Made by a program: the position numbers and the translations under genes
In this document: in pieces, positions 22,831 to 30,699 of the stretch
Position numbering within the stretch: position 1 is the stretch's first letter
Layout of the letters: each line of letters opens with the position of its first letter
DNA from: Streptomyces halstedii
GTDB lineage: Bacteria; Actinomycetota; Actinomycetes; Streptomycetales; Streptomycetaceae
Direction: 5' to 3'
NCBI GenBank assembly: GCA_000720535.1
Contig: JOAZ01000006.1
Span: 248,001 to 312,000 of the forward strand
DNA length: 64,000 nt
The notes under the pieces: generated by a model
What the model was told of the DNA's origin: nothing
The model's input: only the letters and a program-made list of their open reading frames with translations
The model's database searches: none

Positions 22831-25239
22831 GTGGAAGCTTCCCGGCTGGAGGCGCTGTACTCGGCCCTGGTGGCCTACGGGACGGACCGGAACTCCCCCG
22901 CCTGGGACGCGCTGACCCGTGTCCTGAAGACGACGTCCGGCACCGACGAGGCGGTGGCCCGGCTCCTGCCCCCTGACGAGGCGGCCCCGGAAGACACCCG
23001 CACGGCGTGGCGGCGGCTGGCCCGGGAACTGGACCGGCTCGCCTCGCACGACGCCGGGACGGACCACGCCCTCACCCACTGGTTACGGCGTCACACCCCG
23101 CCACCGCCGTCGGCGACCGGCAACGTCATCGGCGGCAACTCGGTCCTGCACGGCCCCAGCGTGCAGGCGCGCGACATCCACGGAGGAATCCACTTCCACG
23201 CCGGCACCGAGCGCCCGCGCTCCCCCGCCCCCCGCCAGCTCCCTCCCGTCACCGCCCGGTTCGTCGACCGTGAGGCCGACCGCCGTGTCCTGGACGAGGT
23301 CCGCACCGGAACCGCTGCCCACGCGTCCAGGATCGTGGTGGTCACCGGGCTCGCCGGTGCCGGCAAGACCGCCCTCGTCACCCACTGGCTGTCCGAGCAC
23401 GCGAGCGGCTTCCCCGACGGCCACCTCTACGCGGACCTGGGAGGACACGCCGACGACGAGGACAGTGGGCCGGTTCCTCCCGGCACGGTCCTCGAAGCGT
23501 TCCTCGTGGCACTCGGCGTGCAGTCGGTACCGGCCGGCACCGCCCCACGCAGCGCGCTGTGGCGCTCCGTCACGTCGGAGCTGCGGCTCGCCGTACTCCT
23601 GGACAACGCCTTCACAGCGGCCCAGGTACGTCCGCTACTGCTCGGTACGCCCACCGGACTCACCGTGGTGACCAGCAGGAACTCGCTCACCGGGCTGCGC
23701 GCCGACGGAGCCCGCGTGCACCGGCTGGACGGACTCCCGGCGGAATCGGCCGTCGAACTGCTGGCCACCGGCGGTGGAGCACGCGTATCCCAGGAGCCCG
23801 CCGCCGCGCGGGAAGTGGTCCGGCTGTGCGGGCGTCTGCCCCTGGCCGTCGGGCTGGCCTCCGCCCAACTCGCCGTCCGGCCCCACCGTTCCGTCTCCGC
23901 TCTCGCCGACAGCCTGGCCCACGGGGACGGGGCCGTCGGCACCCTGCGCGTGGACGGAGAGGCGGTGATGAGGACGGCACTGGACCTGTCGTACGGACTG
24001 CTGCCGGACGCGAGCGCCATGCTTTACCGCCTGATGGGCCTGCTCCCCACGGACCGCCACGACCTGTTCATGCTGGCCGCCGTGCTCGACGGCGGGCGGA
24101 CGCCGGACAGCGCGCACCAGATCGACATGACCGTGCAGACCCTCCTGGAGGCGAACCTCCTTGAGGAGACGGGCCCGGGAATCCACCGACTGCACGACGT
24201 CGTCCGGCCGCACGCACGCCGGATGGGAGAGGAGCGGGAGGAACGCGCGTCCCGCGACCGCAGCCTGCGCCGTTTCGTCGACTGGTGCCTGGCCACCTCG
24301 GCCGCCGCCGAGAGCATCCTGACACCGAGCCACCGCATGCGAGAAGAGGCCACACCCGGGGACACGGCCATCGCCACCCCGCTCGCCGGTCCCGAAGAGG
24401 CACTGCTCTGGCTGGACACGCACCGCAACGGGATCATGGGGGCCATCCGGCACTGCGCCCACGCCGGCTGGCACACGTCCTGCTGGCGGCTGACCGATCT
24501 GGCCTGGCCCCTCTTCCTGCGGCTCCGCCCCACGGACCTGTGGATCGAGGCACACCGCCTCGGCCTCGAAGCGGCGCGCCGCAGCGGGTCCAGGCCGGGC
24601 GAGGGCCGCATGCTCACCTCGGGCGCGATCGGTCTGCGCAACGCCGGCCGGTACGAGGAGGCGTGTGACTGGTACCGGCAGGCCCTGGACATGGCCGTCG
24701 CGGACGGGGACGTACGGCAACAGGCACAGTCCCTCAGCGGCCTCGGGCACGTCAGCCTCCTGGCCCTCCGCCTCGACGAAGCCCGCGAGTACTTCGAACA
24801 CACCCTCCGGCTACGGGAGTCGATCGGCTACCGGCGAGGTGTCGCGCTCACTCGGCGCCGCCTCGGGGAGACCGCGCTGGCGGCGGGCGACCTCGCCTCG
24901 GCCGCCCGGTACCTGCGCGACGCCGGGGCCGAGTTGGCGGCGCTGGAGGAGACGTACGAGCAGACCCGGGTGGAGGCGCTTCTCGGCCATGTACTGGACC
25001 TCGGCGGGGAGCATGACGAAGGCGTCCGCCGGTTGCGCGGGGCGTTGCGGGGGTTCCGCGAGGGCGGGTCCAGGTCGGAGCACTGGGAGGGCCGCTGCCT
25101 GGAATGGCTGGGTACGGCCGCCGAGTCCCGGGGCGACCCGACGGACGCGGCGGCCCACTACGAAGCGGCCCGGACCCTCTTCGGACGGCTGGACCCGGCC
25201 GCCGTGGAGCGTCTGGACGACCGGCTGCGGCGCCTGTGA
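22831..25239 (+). CDS. NB-ARC/TPR STAND ATPase
   Basis: 802 residues from GTG 22831 with AAAGGAG eight bases upstream. A helical N-domain (1-90) is followed by the motif N98-x-I-GG...VQARDIHGG (98-120), then NB-ARC with Walker A GLAGAGKT (163-170) and Walker B VLLDNAF, a winged-helix region with the LHDVVRPHAR motif, and C-terminal TPR-like repeats (about 560-790). There is no DNA-binding SARP head, unlike its divergent neighbour, so the N-domain may be the effector or effector-recruiting part. L85 is encoded by TTA, the bldA codon. STAND proteins of this build are switches in regulation and in antiphage or conflict systems; which applies is open. Confidence 0.88.
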   Translation: MEASRLEALYSALVAYGTDRNSPAWDALTRVLKTTSGTDEAVARLLPPDEAAPEDTRTAWRRLARELDRLASHDAGTDHALTHWLRRHTPPPPSATGNVIGGNSVLHGPSVQARDIHGGIHFHAGTERPRSPAPRQLPPVTARFVDREADRRVLDEVRTGTAAHASRIVVVTGLAGAGKTALVTHWLSEHASGFPDGHLYADLGGHADDEDSGPVPPGTVLEAFLVALGVQSVPAGTAPRSALWRSVTSELRLAVLLDNAFTAAQVRPLLLGTPTGLTVVTSRNSLTGLRADGARVHRLDGLPAESAVELLATGGGARVSQEPAAAREVVRLCGRLPLAVGLASAQLAVRPHRSVSALADSLAHGDGAVGTLRVDGEAVMRTALDLSYGLLPDASAMLYRLMGLLPTDRHDLFMLAAVLDGGRTPDSAHQIDMTVQTLLEANLLEETGPGIHRLHDVVRPHARRMGEEREERASRDRSLRRFVDWCLATSAAAESILTPSHRMREEATPGDTAIATPLAGPEEALLWLDTHRNGIMGAIRHCAHAGWHTSCWRLTDLAWPLFLRLRPTDLWIEAHRLGLEAARRSGSRPGEGRMLTSGAIGLRNAGRYEEACDWYRQALDMAVADGDVRQQAQSLSGLGHVSLLALRLDEAREYFEHTLRLRESIGYRRGVALTRRRLGETALAAGDLASAARYLRDAGAELAALEETYEQTRVEALLGHVLDLGGEHDEGVRRLRGALRGFREGGSRSEHWEGRCLEWLGTAAESRGDPTDAAAHYEAARTLFGRLDPAAVERLDDRLRRL

Positions 25240-25280
25240 TCCGCCGCGGCCGGCCGCCGCCACCGCCCCCGCCGTCCCGG

Positions 25281-25973
25281 CTACGCGCTCATGTCGCCGT
25301 ACCACCGGCCCCTGGTGAGCCCTCGCGACGCGAGGGTGACGGAGCGCAGCGCCCCTGGACGTCCGCCGACCGCCGTCCACGCGTGCGCCACCGAGGCGAT
25401 CAGGGCGACGGGAGCCCCGAAGCGGAGATCAGCCTGTCCCTCCCCCACGAACCACAGCCCCTCCGGCCCGCCCCGCACGCCCACGGCAGCCCGCCCGGCA
25501 CCGATGGCGGGCACCGCGGCGACCTGGCAGCCGGGGTGGCGGAGGAGCAGCTCACGCACCCGCAGGTACGCCACCGGCAGGGGCGTCGGCACGCGGCTCA
25601 CCAGGACGTCGGCGTGCTCGACCAGGCTGCCCTCCCGCCGCCGGTCGTCCGGATCCAGGCACAGGTGCACATCGCACGGGAGCCCACCGGGCGGGTGCGC
25701 GCACAGGGGCGGAGGACGGCCCGAGCCGTCCCGTCCGCCTCCGGTCGGCACACCGGTACGGACGGACGCGGAGCCGGAGCCGGTGTCCGAGTACCAGGCG
25801 ACCGAGACCGTCGCGCCGGCGGACCCCTCGACCCGGCGTGCGGCGCGGGCGTCCCGAACCCGCAGGCACACGGCGACCCACCTGGCACCCGGGCCGGACG
25901 CCGGTGCCGGGCCCTGCGCGAAGAATCCGGACGCGGACGCTCCGCCCAGGCCGGACGCCCACCCGCCAGTCAT
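25281..25973 (-). CDS. Unknown protein coupled to the GT-B-like gene
   Basis: 230 residues from ATG 25973, overlapping the stop of the upstream gene by ATGA, so the two are translated together. Not recognised. No signal peptide or membrane helix; the chain is Gly/Arg/Val rich with a run VAVCLRVRDARAARRV near 45-60 and a well-ordered C-terminal half (LFVGEGQ-like GLWFVGEGQADLRFGAPVALIASVAHAW). It ends 41 bp from the convergent STAND ATPase gene. Its constant pairing with the transferase suggests an accessory or co-substrate role. Confidence 0.7.
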   Translation of the reverse strand: MTGGWASGLGGASASGFFAQGPAPASGPGARWVAVCLRVRDARAARRVEGSAGATVSVAWYSDTGSGSASVRTGVPTGGGRDGSGRPPPLCAHPPGGLPCDVHLCLDPDDRRREGSLVEHADVLVSRVPTPLPVAYLRVRELLLRHPGCQVAAVPAIGAGRAAVGVRGGPEGLWFVGEGQADLRFGAPVALIASVAHAWTAVGGRPGALRSVTLASRGLTRGRWYGDMSA

Positions 25974-27208
25974 CCCGCCATCCCTCGCTCGGCGCGGATC
26001 TCCCACTCCTCCAGCGGAGAAGGCGGCGGAGGCGGCGCGACGACCGGCGGACGCGCGGGTTCCCCCAGGCCGAGCAGGCCGTAGACGACCGAACGCATCC
26101 GCCGGTGGAACTCCCCGAGCGCGGAGGACATCGACGCGGCCACTTCGTCGTACTGGCCCGGCCGACGCGACCTCGCCGCGTACTCCAACTGCTCCGCCAC
26201 CGGGTGCAGAGGAGAGACCACCGGTGCGACGGATTCCAGCAACGCGGCCGGAGAGTACGCCGACACCTCGCGCCGCGGGCCGGCCGTGAGCAGCATCGTG
26301 GCGTCGGTCAGCGTGCCGTACGCGCTGAGCGAGCCGTGGTCACCGATGATCCAGTCGGCCGCGATCAGAACCGCCTGCCAGTCGGCCTCCGGAGGCACGA
26401 CCGCGACCCCTCGGCACCCCGCCAGCCAGCCCCGCACCTGCCAGGTGCCGTGGCCCGCGAACACGTTGGGATGAGCCAGCAGCGCGATCCGGTAGCCGCC
26501 GCCCGACAACTCGCCGAGCAGCTGGGGCAACAGGGCGTGCAACTGCCCGAACGTCGAAGTGGGCCCCCAGGTGGAGCTGACGACCACGAGCCGCTGCCCG
26601 TCCTCGATGCCCAGAGCGCGCCGGTAGTACTCCCGCCGGGGCATCTCCGCCGTGATCCGGTCGACGCAGGGGTCGCCCACGACATGAGCCATCGGCAGCG
26701 CCTCCGGGCACGAGCGGGCCAGCTCCACCAGGTCGCGTTCGTGGGCGTAGACGATCGCCGCGGGCACCACCCTTCCCTCGTGCGTCAGGTGACCCCGGCT
26801 CAGCATGCCCGGCGCCCTGGGTTCTCCCGGTGCCAGAGCCGAGACGTCGGTGAGCAGTTTGATCTGCCCCGCCCCGTGGGAGATCCGCACGAGAGGAGCC
26901 CGCAGCTCGTGCAGCCCACGGGACCCCGCGGCCAGCGCGAGGTCGAACTCCGCGCGAAGGGCCTCCTCCCAGGGCACGGGGCTGATGCCGAGGCTTCGCA
27001 GGTAGCCGGTGACTCCGCTGCCGAAGGCGTGTGGCGCCGCGGTGAAGATGACCTGGATGCGCAGGTCCGCCTCCAACAGACCGAAGACCTCCCGCAGTCG
27101 TTGGGCGAAGGTCACGGTGTGGACGATCACCAGAACCCTCTTGCAGTCCCGCACGGTCAGCCAGTGGCCCTGTTCGATCAGTGCCGTCTTCGTGGTTCTC
27201 AAGGACAT
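25970..27208 (-). CDS. GT-B-fold transferase, CDP-glycerol glycerophosphotransferase-like
   Basis: 412 residues from ATG 27208 (MSLRTTKTALIEQG). Two Rossmann-like halves: N-half starting RVLVIVHTVTFAQRL, C-half starting RLVVVSSTWGPTSTFGQ. The late segment AADWIIGDHGSLSAYGTLTDATMLL corresponds to the donor-binding D-x-S-S region of poly(glycerophosphate) transferases and the related 2-epimerase-like fold. The substrate could be a teichoic-acid-type or glycosyl donor; this is by fold only. The C-terminus is Pro rich. Three 11-bp-spaced heptamers upstream (27273-27301) suggest SARP control. First gene of a two-gene operon. Confidence 0.7.
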   Translation of the reverse strand: MSLRTTKTALIEQGHWLTVRDCKRVLVIVHTVTFAQRLREVFGLLEADLRIQVIFTAAPHAFGSGVTGYLRSLGISPVPWEEALRAEFDLALAAGSRGLHELRAPLVRISHGAGQIKLLTDVSALAPGEPRAPGMLSRGHLTHEGRVVPAAIVYAHERDLVELARSCPEALPMAHVVGDPCVDRITAEMPRREYYRRALGIEDGQRLVVVSSTWGPTSTFGQLHALLPQLLGELSGGGYRIALLAHPNVFAGHGTWQVRGWLAGCRGVAVVPPEADWQAVLIAADWIIGDHGSLSAYGTLTDATMLLTAGPRREVSAYSPAALLESVAPVVSPLHPVAEQLEYAARSRRPGQYDEVAASMSSALGEFHRRMRSVVYGLLGLGEPARPPVVAPPPPPSPLEEWEIRAERGMAG

Positions 27209-27434
27209 GCGATCCCCCGTCGCTCGTCTTCGGGTGTGCCGAGCGAAGGGTTCCCCGGCGGTCACGGCACTTTCCTTGCACGGTCCTTGCAATGCCCTTG
27301 CCGTGCCGCATGACCAGGAGCCGCTCCCCGTGCCGGAGCGCTTGCGGTGCGCCCCCGGCCCGGAAGGGGCGACGAGCACCACCGGACACGACGCGTGGAG
27401 CCGGGCGCGCTGTCCCTGCCGCCCAGCCCCGTCA
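27209..27434. other. Intergenic region with SARP-type repeats
   Basis: 226 bp between the transferase start and the MOSC stop, both on the minus strand. Besides the heptamer repeats (27273-27301) nothing is recognised. Confidence 0.5.
27273..27301 (-). promoter_or_regulatory. Candidate SARP operator: three heptamers at 11-bp period
   Basis: On the plus strand TCCTTGC (27273-27279), TCCTTGC (27284-27290) and CCCTTGC (27295-27301) are separated by exactly four bases each. Direct heptamers with 4-bp spacers are the binding pattern of SARP regulators. They lie 65-93 bp upstream of the transferase ATG, within reach of its promoter. Confidence 0.6.
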
Positions 27435-28304
27435 CTACGCGCCCTGTCGGCCCCCCGGCACGCGTTCCGGCGCCTCCACCTCCGGCTCGCCCCATGCCGT
27501 GACCGTCACGTCGTCTCCCACCGCCAGGCGACCCGGCCGGAGCACGGCGTACTTGGTGCCGAAGGCGACTCCGCCGCCGGGCGCCCGGCGGTAGCGGGCG
27601 AGGGTGCGCAGGGGCTCGGGGCCCGGCCGGTGGCCCGTCCGCTGGTCGACCAGGACCACCGCGCAGCGGATCGCCACCTTCGCGTAGGCCAGTTCCGTCG
27701 TGCCGATCGTGAGCCGGTGGGCCCGGTCCTCGGTGTGCGGCTCGGGCCAGCCGTCGATCACCACGTTCGGGCGGAAGCGGCTCATGGGGAGCGGGGGTGC
27801 GCCGGTCTCGGCCAGTTTCCGGTCGAGGTGGGCGAGCGTGGAGCGGGAGATGACGTGTACGGCGCTGCTGTCGGCGTACCCGGATGTGCCCGGGACGCGG
27901 CCGTCGGTCACCCGGTCGTGCTCCGGCGGTACCCGGACCAGCCGGCTGGGGGCGCCGAGCACCTCCGAGAGCCACTCCGCCACCGCGTCCCCCTGGTCGA
28001 TGCCCCGGAACGCGGTGCCGAACAGTTCGACCCGGCGGCGGGCCCCCGAAGTGTCCACGGGCAGGGTGAGGGGCTCCGTGTCCGGGGCGCCGAGGGTGAG
28101 CCGCGTGCCGTCTTCACCGACGGCGGGCCGGATGACCGCCAGCCGGGGGTCGCGGCGCTGGGTGCGGAAGACGCCCTCGTCGTCGACCACCATGAAGCTG
28201 CGGTCGTGCGCCAGGCCCGCGGGTGTCATCCATGCCTCGGCGGGCGTCGCCCCGGCGCATCCCTTGACGGGGTAGTACGTCAACTCCGCGACGTGGGCGG
28301 CCAT
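27435..28304 (-). CDS. MOSC domain protein (mARC/YcbX-like)
   Basis: 289 residues. The N-terminal MOSC beta-barrel (about 1-120, starting VAELTYYPVKGCAG) is followed by the MOSC domain (about 130-270). The Moco-binding cysteine region AIRCAVVLVDQRTG (Cys at about 217, with D and TG downstream) matches the conserved R-C-x5-D-x2-TG pattern. Such proteins reduce N-hydroxylated compounds or carry molybdenum cofactor; partner redox proteins are not seen here. Stands alone, 9-bp repeats upstream. Confidence 0.9.
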   Translation of the reverse strand: MAAHVAELTYYPVKGCAGATPAEAWMTPAGLAHDRSFMVVDDEGVFRTQRRDPRLAVIRPAVGEDGTRLTLGAPDTEPLTLPVDTSGARRRVELFGTAFRGIDQGDAVAEWLSEVLGAPSRLVRVPPEHDRVTDGRVPGTSGYADSSAVHVISRSTLAHLDRKLAETGAPPLPMSRFRPNVVIDGWPEPHTEDRAHRLTIGTTELAYAKVAIRCAVVLVDQRTGHRPGPEPLRTLARYRRAPGGGVAFGTKYAVLRPGRLAVGDDVTVTAWGEPEVEAPERVPGGRQGA

Positions 28305-28325
28305 GGCGTGCTCTCAGTCCGTCTC

Positions 28326-28383
28326 ATCGGTTCCATCGGTTCCATCGGTTCCATCGGTTCCATCGGTTCATCTGTTCCATCGG
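28326..28383. repeat. 9-bp tandem repeat upstream of MOSC gene
   Basis: Units of atcggttcc occur four times exactly, followed by an eight-base variant, atctgttcc and a partial unit; a more diverged ggcggt/gtcggtcc stretch continues to 28440. Lies between the MOSC start and the methyltransferase stop. Confidence 0.9.
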
Positions 28384-28445
28384 CCTCGGCGGTTACTTCG
28401 ACCTCGGCGGTCCCGGCGGTCCTGTCGGTCCCGTCCGTCCCGAAA

Positions 28446-29114
28446 CTAGTCGGTGACCAGCGCCAGGGTGAAGCCGTTGTACCCCTTGGAGCCGACCGTC
28501 TGGATCGTCGTGGCGGTGAGCCTGGGGTGCGCCGCGATCAGCTCCGTGAAGCGGCGCACGCCCTGGACCCGGGGGTCGGTGCTCGCCGGGTCGATGACCG
28601 CGCCGTCGCGGACGACGTTGTCGCCGACGATGACGCTGCCGGGGCGGGTCAGACGCAGGGCCCACTCCAGATAGGCCGGGTTGGACGGCTTGTCGGCGTC
28701 GATGAAGACCAGGTCGAACGGGCCCGCCCCCTCGTCCGCCAGCGCGGGCAGGGAGTCCAGGGCCGGGCCCACCCGGAGGTCCACCGTGCCGTCCAGACCG
28801 GCGCCCGCGATGTTGGCGGCGGCCACGGCCGCGTACCCCTCGTCGGCCTCCAGGGTGACCAGGCGGCCGTCCGCCGGGAGGGCTCGGGCGAGCCAGACGG
28901 TGCTGTAGCCGCCGAGGGTGCCGATCTCCAGAATCGTGCGCGCGCCCTGGATCCGGGCCAGCAGGTGCAGCAACTTGCCCTGGTTCGGGGCTACCTGATG
29001 CTCCGGGAGATGTGAGCTGCCGCTGTGCGCGGCGACCGCGCGCAGGGCGTCGTCCTCCTCCACCAGCAGGCCGTTGAAGTAGTCGTCGACGGATGTCCAG
29101 AGCTGCTGCGGCAT
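28446..29114 (-). CDS. O-methyltransferase, class I SAM-dependent (COMT-like)
   Basis: 222 residues, full length for the AdoMet_MTase_3 family. SAM motif I ILEIGTLGGYSTVWLA (about 62-77), acidic residue E90 (TLEADEG), the metal-binding DLVFIDADKPSN (D about 134 and 136) and VGDNVV are present; these are the Mg-dependent catechol/caffeoyl-CoA methyltransferase signatures. Acceptor unknown. AAGGGGAA precedes ATG 29114. Confidence 0.93.
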   Translation of the reverse strand: MPQQLWTSVDDYFNGLLVEEDDALRAVAAHSGSSHLPEHQVAPNQGKLLHLLARIQGARTILEIGTLGGYSTVWLARALPADGRLVTLEADEGYAAVAAANIAGAGLDGTVDLRVGPALDSLPALADEGAGPFDLVFIDADKPSNPAYLEWALRLTRPGSVIVGDNVVRDGAVIDPASTDPRVQGVRRFTELIAAHPRLTATTIQTVGSKGYNGFTLALVTD

Positions 29115-29352
29115 ATGAGTTCCCCTTAGATACCGACTCGGTCCCGAACCTACTGCGGTCGCACGACGGCCTGTCGGTGATTCCGGTGATCGCCGTGGGT
29201 CCGGGCCGGGTGGCCGGAGTCAAGGTCCCGTGACGGCCCCTCAGCGAGGGCCACCGGATAACGTGGCCTGTACGCCGTCCCGTTCGGCAGGTGCGTACAC
29301 GGTGCGGAACGGGTACAGAGCGCAGAGGGCAAGGAGATCGGGGAGAGCGATC

Positions 29353-29601
29353 ATGGGCGAGTCTCTGAAGACCTTCGTCGGGGGGACCGAGGTCGACGTC
29401 CCCAACAGCATCCCGGCGATCCGCGCCGCGCTGCCCGAGGAGAGACGCGAGGAGTTCGACCGGGCGATCAACGAGGCGGGGGTGCACGAAATCCAGGCCG
29501 TCATGCGGCACTGGATGCTGGAGTCCGTACCCGACCCCGAGGCCGAACAGATCCTGGACAGACTGGCCCAGGACGAGGCCGAGAGGCGGAGCGTGGCTTG
29601 A
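29353..29601 (+). CDS. Antitoxin-like protein (DUF6247 type)
   Basis: 82 residues from ATG 29353. Acidic and helical, beginning MGESLKTFVGGTEVDVPNSI; matches the small proteins that precede RelE/ParE-like toxins in Streptomyces. Its stop overlaps the start of the next gene by TTGA, the compact layout of type II toxin-antitoxin operons. DNA-binding residues are not obvious. Confidence 0.75.
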   Translation: MGESLKTFVGGTEVDVPNSIPAIRAALPEERREEFDRAINEAGVHEIQAVMRHWMLESVPDPEAEQILDRLAQDEAERRSVA

Positions 29602-29840
29602 GCTTCCGTATCTCCTTCGCACCGCCCGCCGACGACACCCTGGCCAAGATGCGGAACGGCGACTCGTTCCGGCGCGAGATGGCGCGCACCCTGGGCCTCG
29701 ATCCGTACGGATACGCCTCGACCGCCGTGAAACGCGAACGCGACCGGCGCGAGGCCACCGTGGCCGGCGCCATCGTCCTCTACTACGTCTCCGGGACGGT
29801 GCTCACCGTCACCGTCGTCCGGCTCGTCCCCCTGCCGTGA
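29598..29840 (+). CDS. RelE/ParE-like toxin
   Basis: 80 residues from TTG 29598, which overlaps the antitoxin stop. The pattern is that of the RelE/ParE fold: N-terminal helical part (PPADDTLAKM, FRREMARTLGLDPYGYAST) then VKRERDRREATVAGAIVLYYVSGTVLTVTVVR strands, with DPYG and the basic RERDRR typical of the family. RelE members cleave ribosome-bound mRNA; ParE members poison gyrase; which one applies is not determined. Slightly short at the C-terminus. Confidence 0.75.
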   Translation: MSFRISFAPPADDTLAKMRNGDSFRREMARTLGLDPYGYASTAVKRERDRREATVAGAIVLYYVSGTVLTVTVVRLVPLP

Positions 29841-29876
29841 ACCGGGAGGGGCACCGCCCCGCCCCACACCGGCCCC

Positions 29877-30389
29877 TCAACTCCTCCTGGCGTGCCGGTC
29901 CGTGTCGCCCAGGGACTCCAACAGGCCCCGCAGGTCGTCCGCGACCCGCTCGCGCTGCTCGTGAGTCAGGCCGGAGAGCAGTCGGTTCTGGTTGTCCACA
30001 TGGTCCACCAGCGCCCGGTCGATCAGCTCCCGGCCCGCCTCGGTGAGGGACACGTACACGCTGCGGCCGTCGCCCTCCCTGCGCGTACGGACGACGAGTT
30101 CGCGCGCCTCAAGCCGGTCCAGCCGCTGGGTGATCGCCCCGGACGTGACCATCGCGGACCGCATCAGGTCGGCCGGGGTCAGCCGGTGCGGTGCCGGGCT
30201 GCGGCGGAGCGTCGCCAGCACGTCGAACGCGGCCGCGTCCAGGTCATGGGCGCCGAAGGCGGCACGCTGCTCCGCCTCGATGATCCGCGCCAGCCGCTTG
30301 ACCCGCCCGAACACCCCCATCGACGAGGTGTCGAGCCCGGGGACCTGCTCGGCCCACTGCGCCAGTACACGGTCCACATGGTCGCTCAT
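29877..30389 (-). CDS. MarR family regulator
   Basis: 170 residues. Winged-helix domain about 40-120 with LTPADLMRSAMVTSGAITQRLDRLEARELVVR and the wing RRREGDGRSVYVSLTEAGREL; N- and C-terminal helices form the dimer interface. Divergent from the DMT exporter gene, with two palindromes between them (30409-30444), the common MarR arrangement in which the repressor controls itself and an efflux gene and responds to a small ligand. Confidence 0.92.
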   Translation of the reverse strand: MSDHVDRVLAQWAEQVPGLDTSSMGVFGRVKRLARIIEAEQRAAFGAHDLDAAAFDVLATLRRSPAPHRLTPADLMRSAMVTSGAITQRLDRLEARELVVRTRREGDGRSVYVSLTEAGRELIDRALVDHVDNQNRLLSGLTHEQRERVADDLRGLLESLGDTDRHARRS

Positions 30390-30408
30390 GAGCCCATGCT
30401 AGCAATGA

Positions 30409-30444
30409 CTTAGCACTGAGATAGCTGGTTGCTTAGCGCTAAGC
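30409..30444. promoter_or_regulatory. Two MarR operators
   Basis: GCTTAGCGCTAAGC at 30431-30444 is a perfect 14-bp palindrome; CTTAGCACTGAG at 30409-30420 is a near copy. They flank both divergent starts, and the perfect one falls between the -35 and -10 of the exporter promoter, where binding would block polymerase. Confidence 0.8.
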
Positions 30445-30458
30445 GAACGCTGTACGGT
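30429..30458 (+). promoter_or_regulatory. Promoter of the DMT exporter unit
   Basis: TTGCTT (30429-30434), 18-bp spacer, TACGGT (30453-30458). The next ATG is seven bases further, giving a leaderless transcript. Confidence 0.6.
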
Positions 30459-30465
30459 CTTGGCC

Positions 30466-30699
30466 ATGACCCAGGACTCAGGTGCCCTGCCGCTGCCGCA
30501 GGCGATCCGTACGCGCCGCGGCATCCGCCCCTGCCTGCCCGGCCCTGCCCCCGACCGGCTACGGGCCGAGATCATCGGCCTCACGCCGGCCGCGGCTTCC
30601 CACCGGACCGCACAGGCGCGCCCCGGCAGTCCGGTCGACGGCGCTGTCGGCGGTGCCCTCGCGGGTGTCCCCCACGGTGCCGTCGGCGGTGCCCGGTGA
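30466..30699 (+). CDS. Small leader ORF ahead of DMT exporter
   Basis: 77 residues beginning MTQDSGALPLPQAIRTRRG, with no recognised domain and an Ala/Pro/Gly-rich end. Its start follows the -10 by seven bases (leaderless) and its stop overlaps the exporter GTG by GTGA, which favours real translation and coupling. It could alternatively be an untranslated leader with an accidental frame. Confidence 0.45.
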   Translation: MTQDSGALPLPQAIRTRRGIRPCLPGPAPDRLRAEIIGLTPAAASHRTAQARPGSPVDGAVGGALAGVPHGAVGGAR

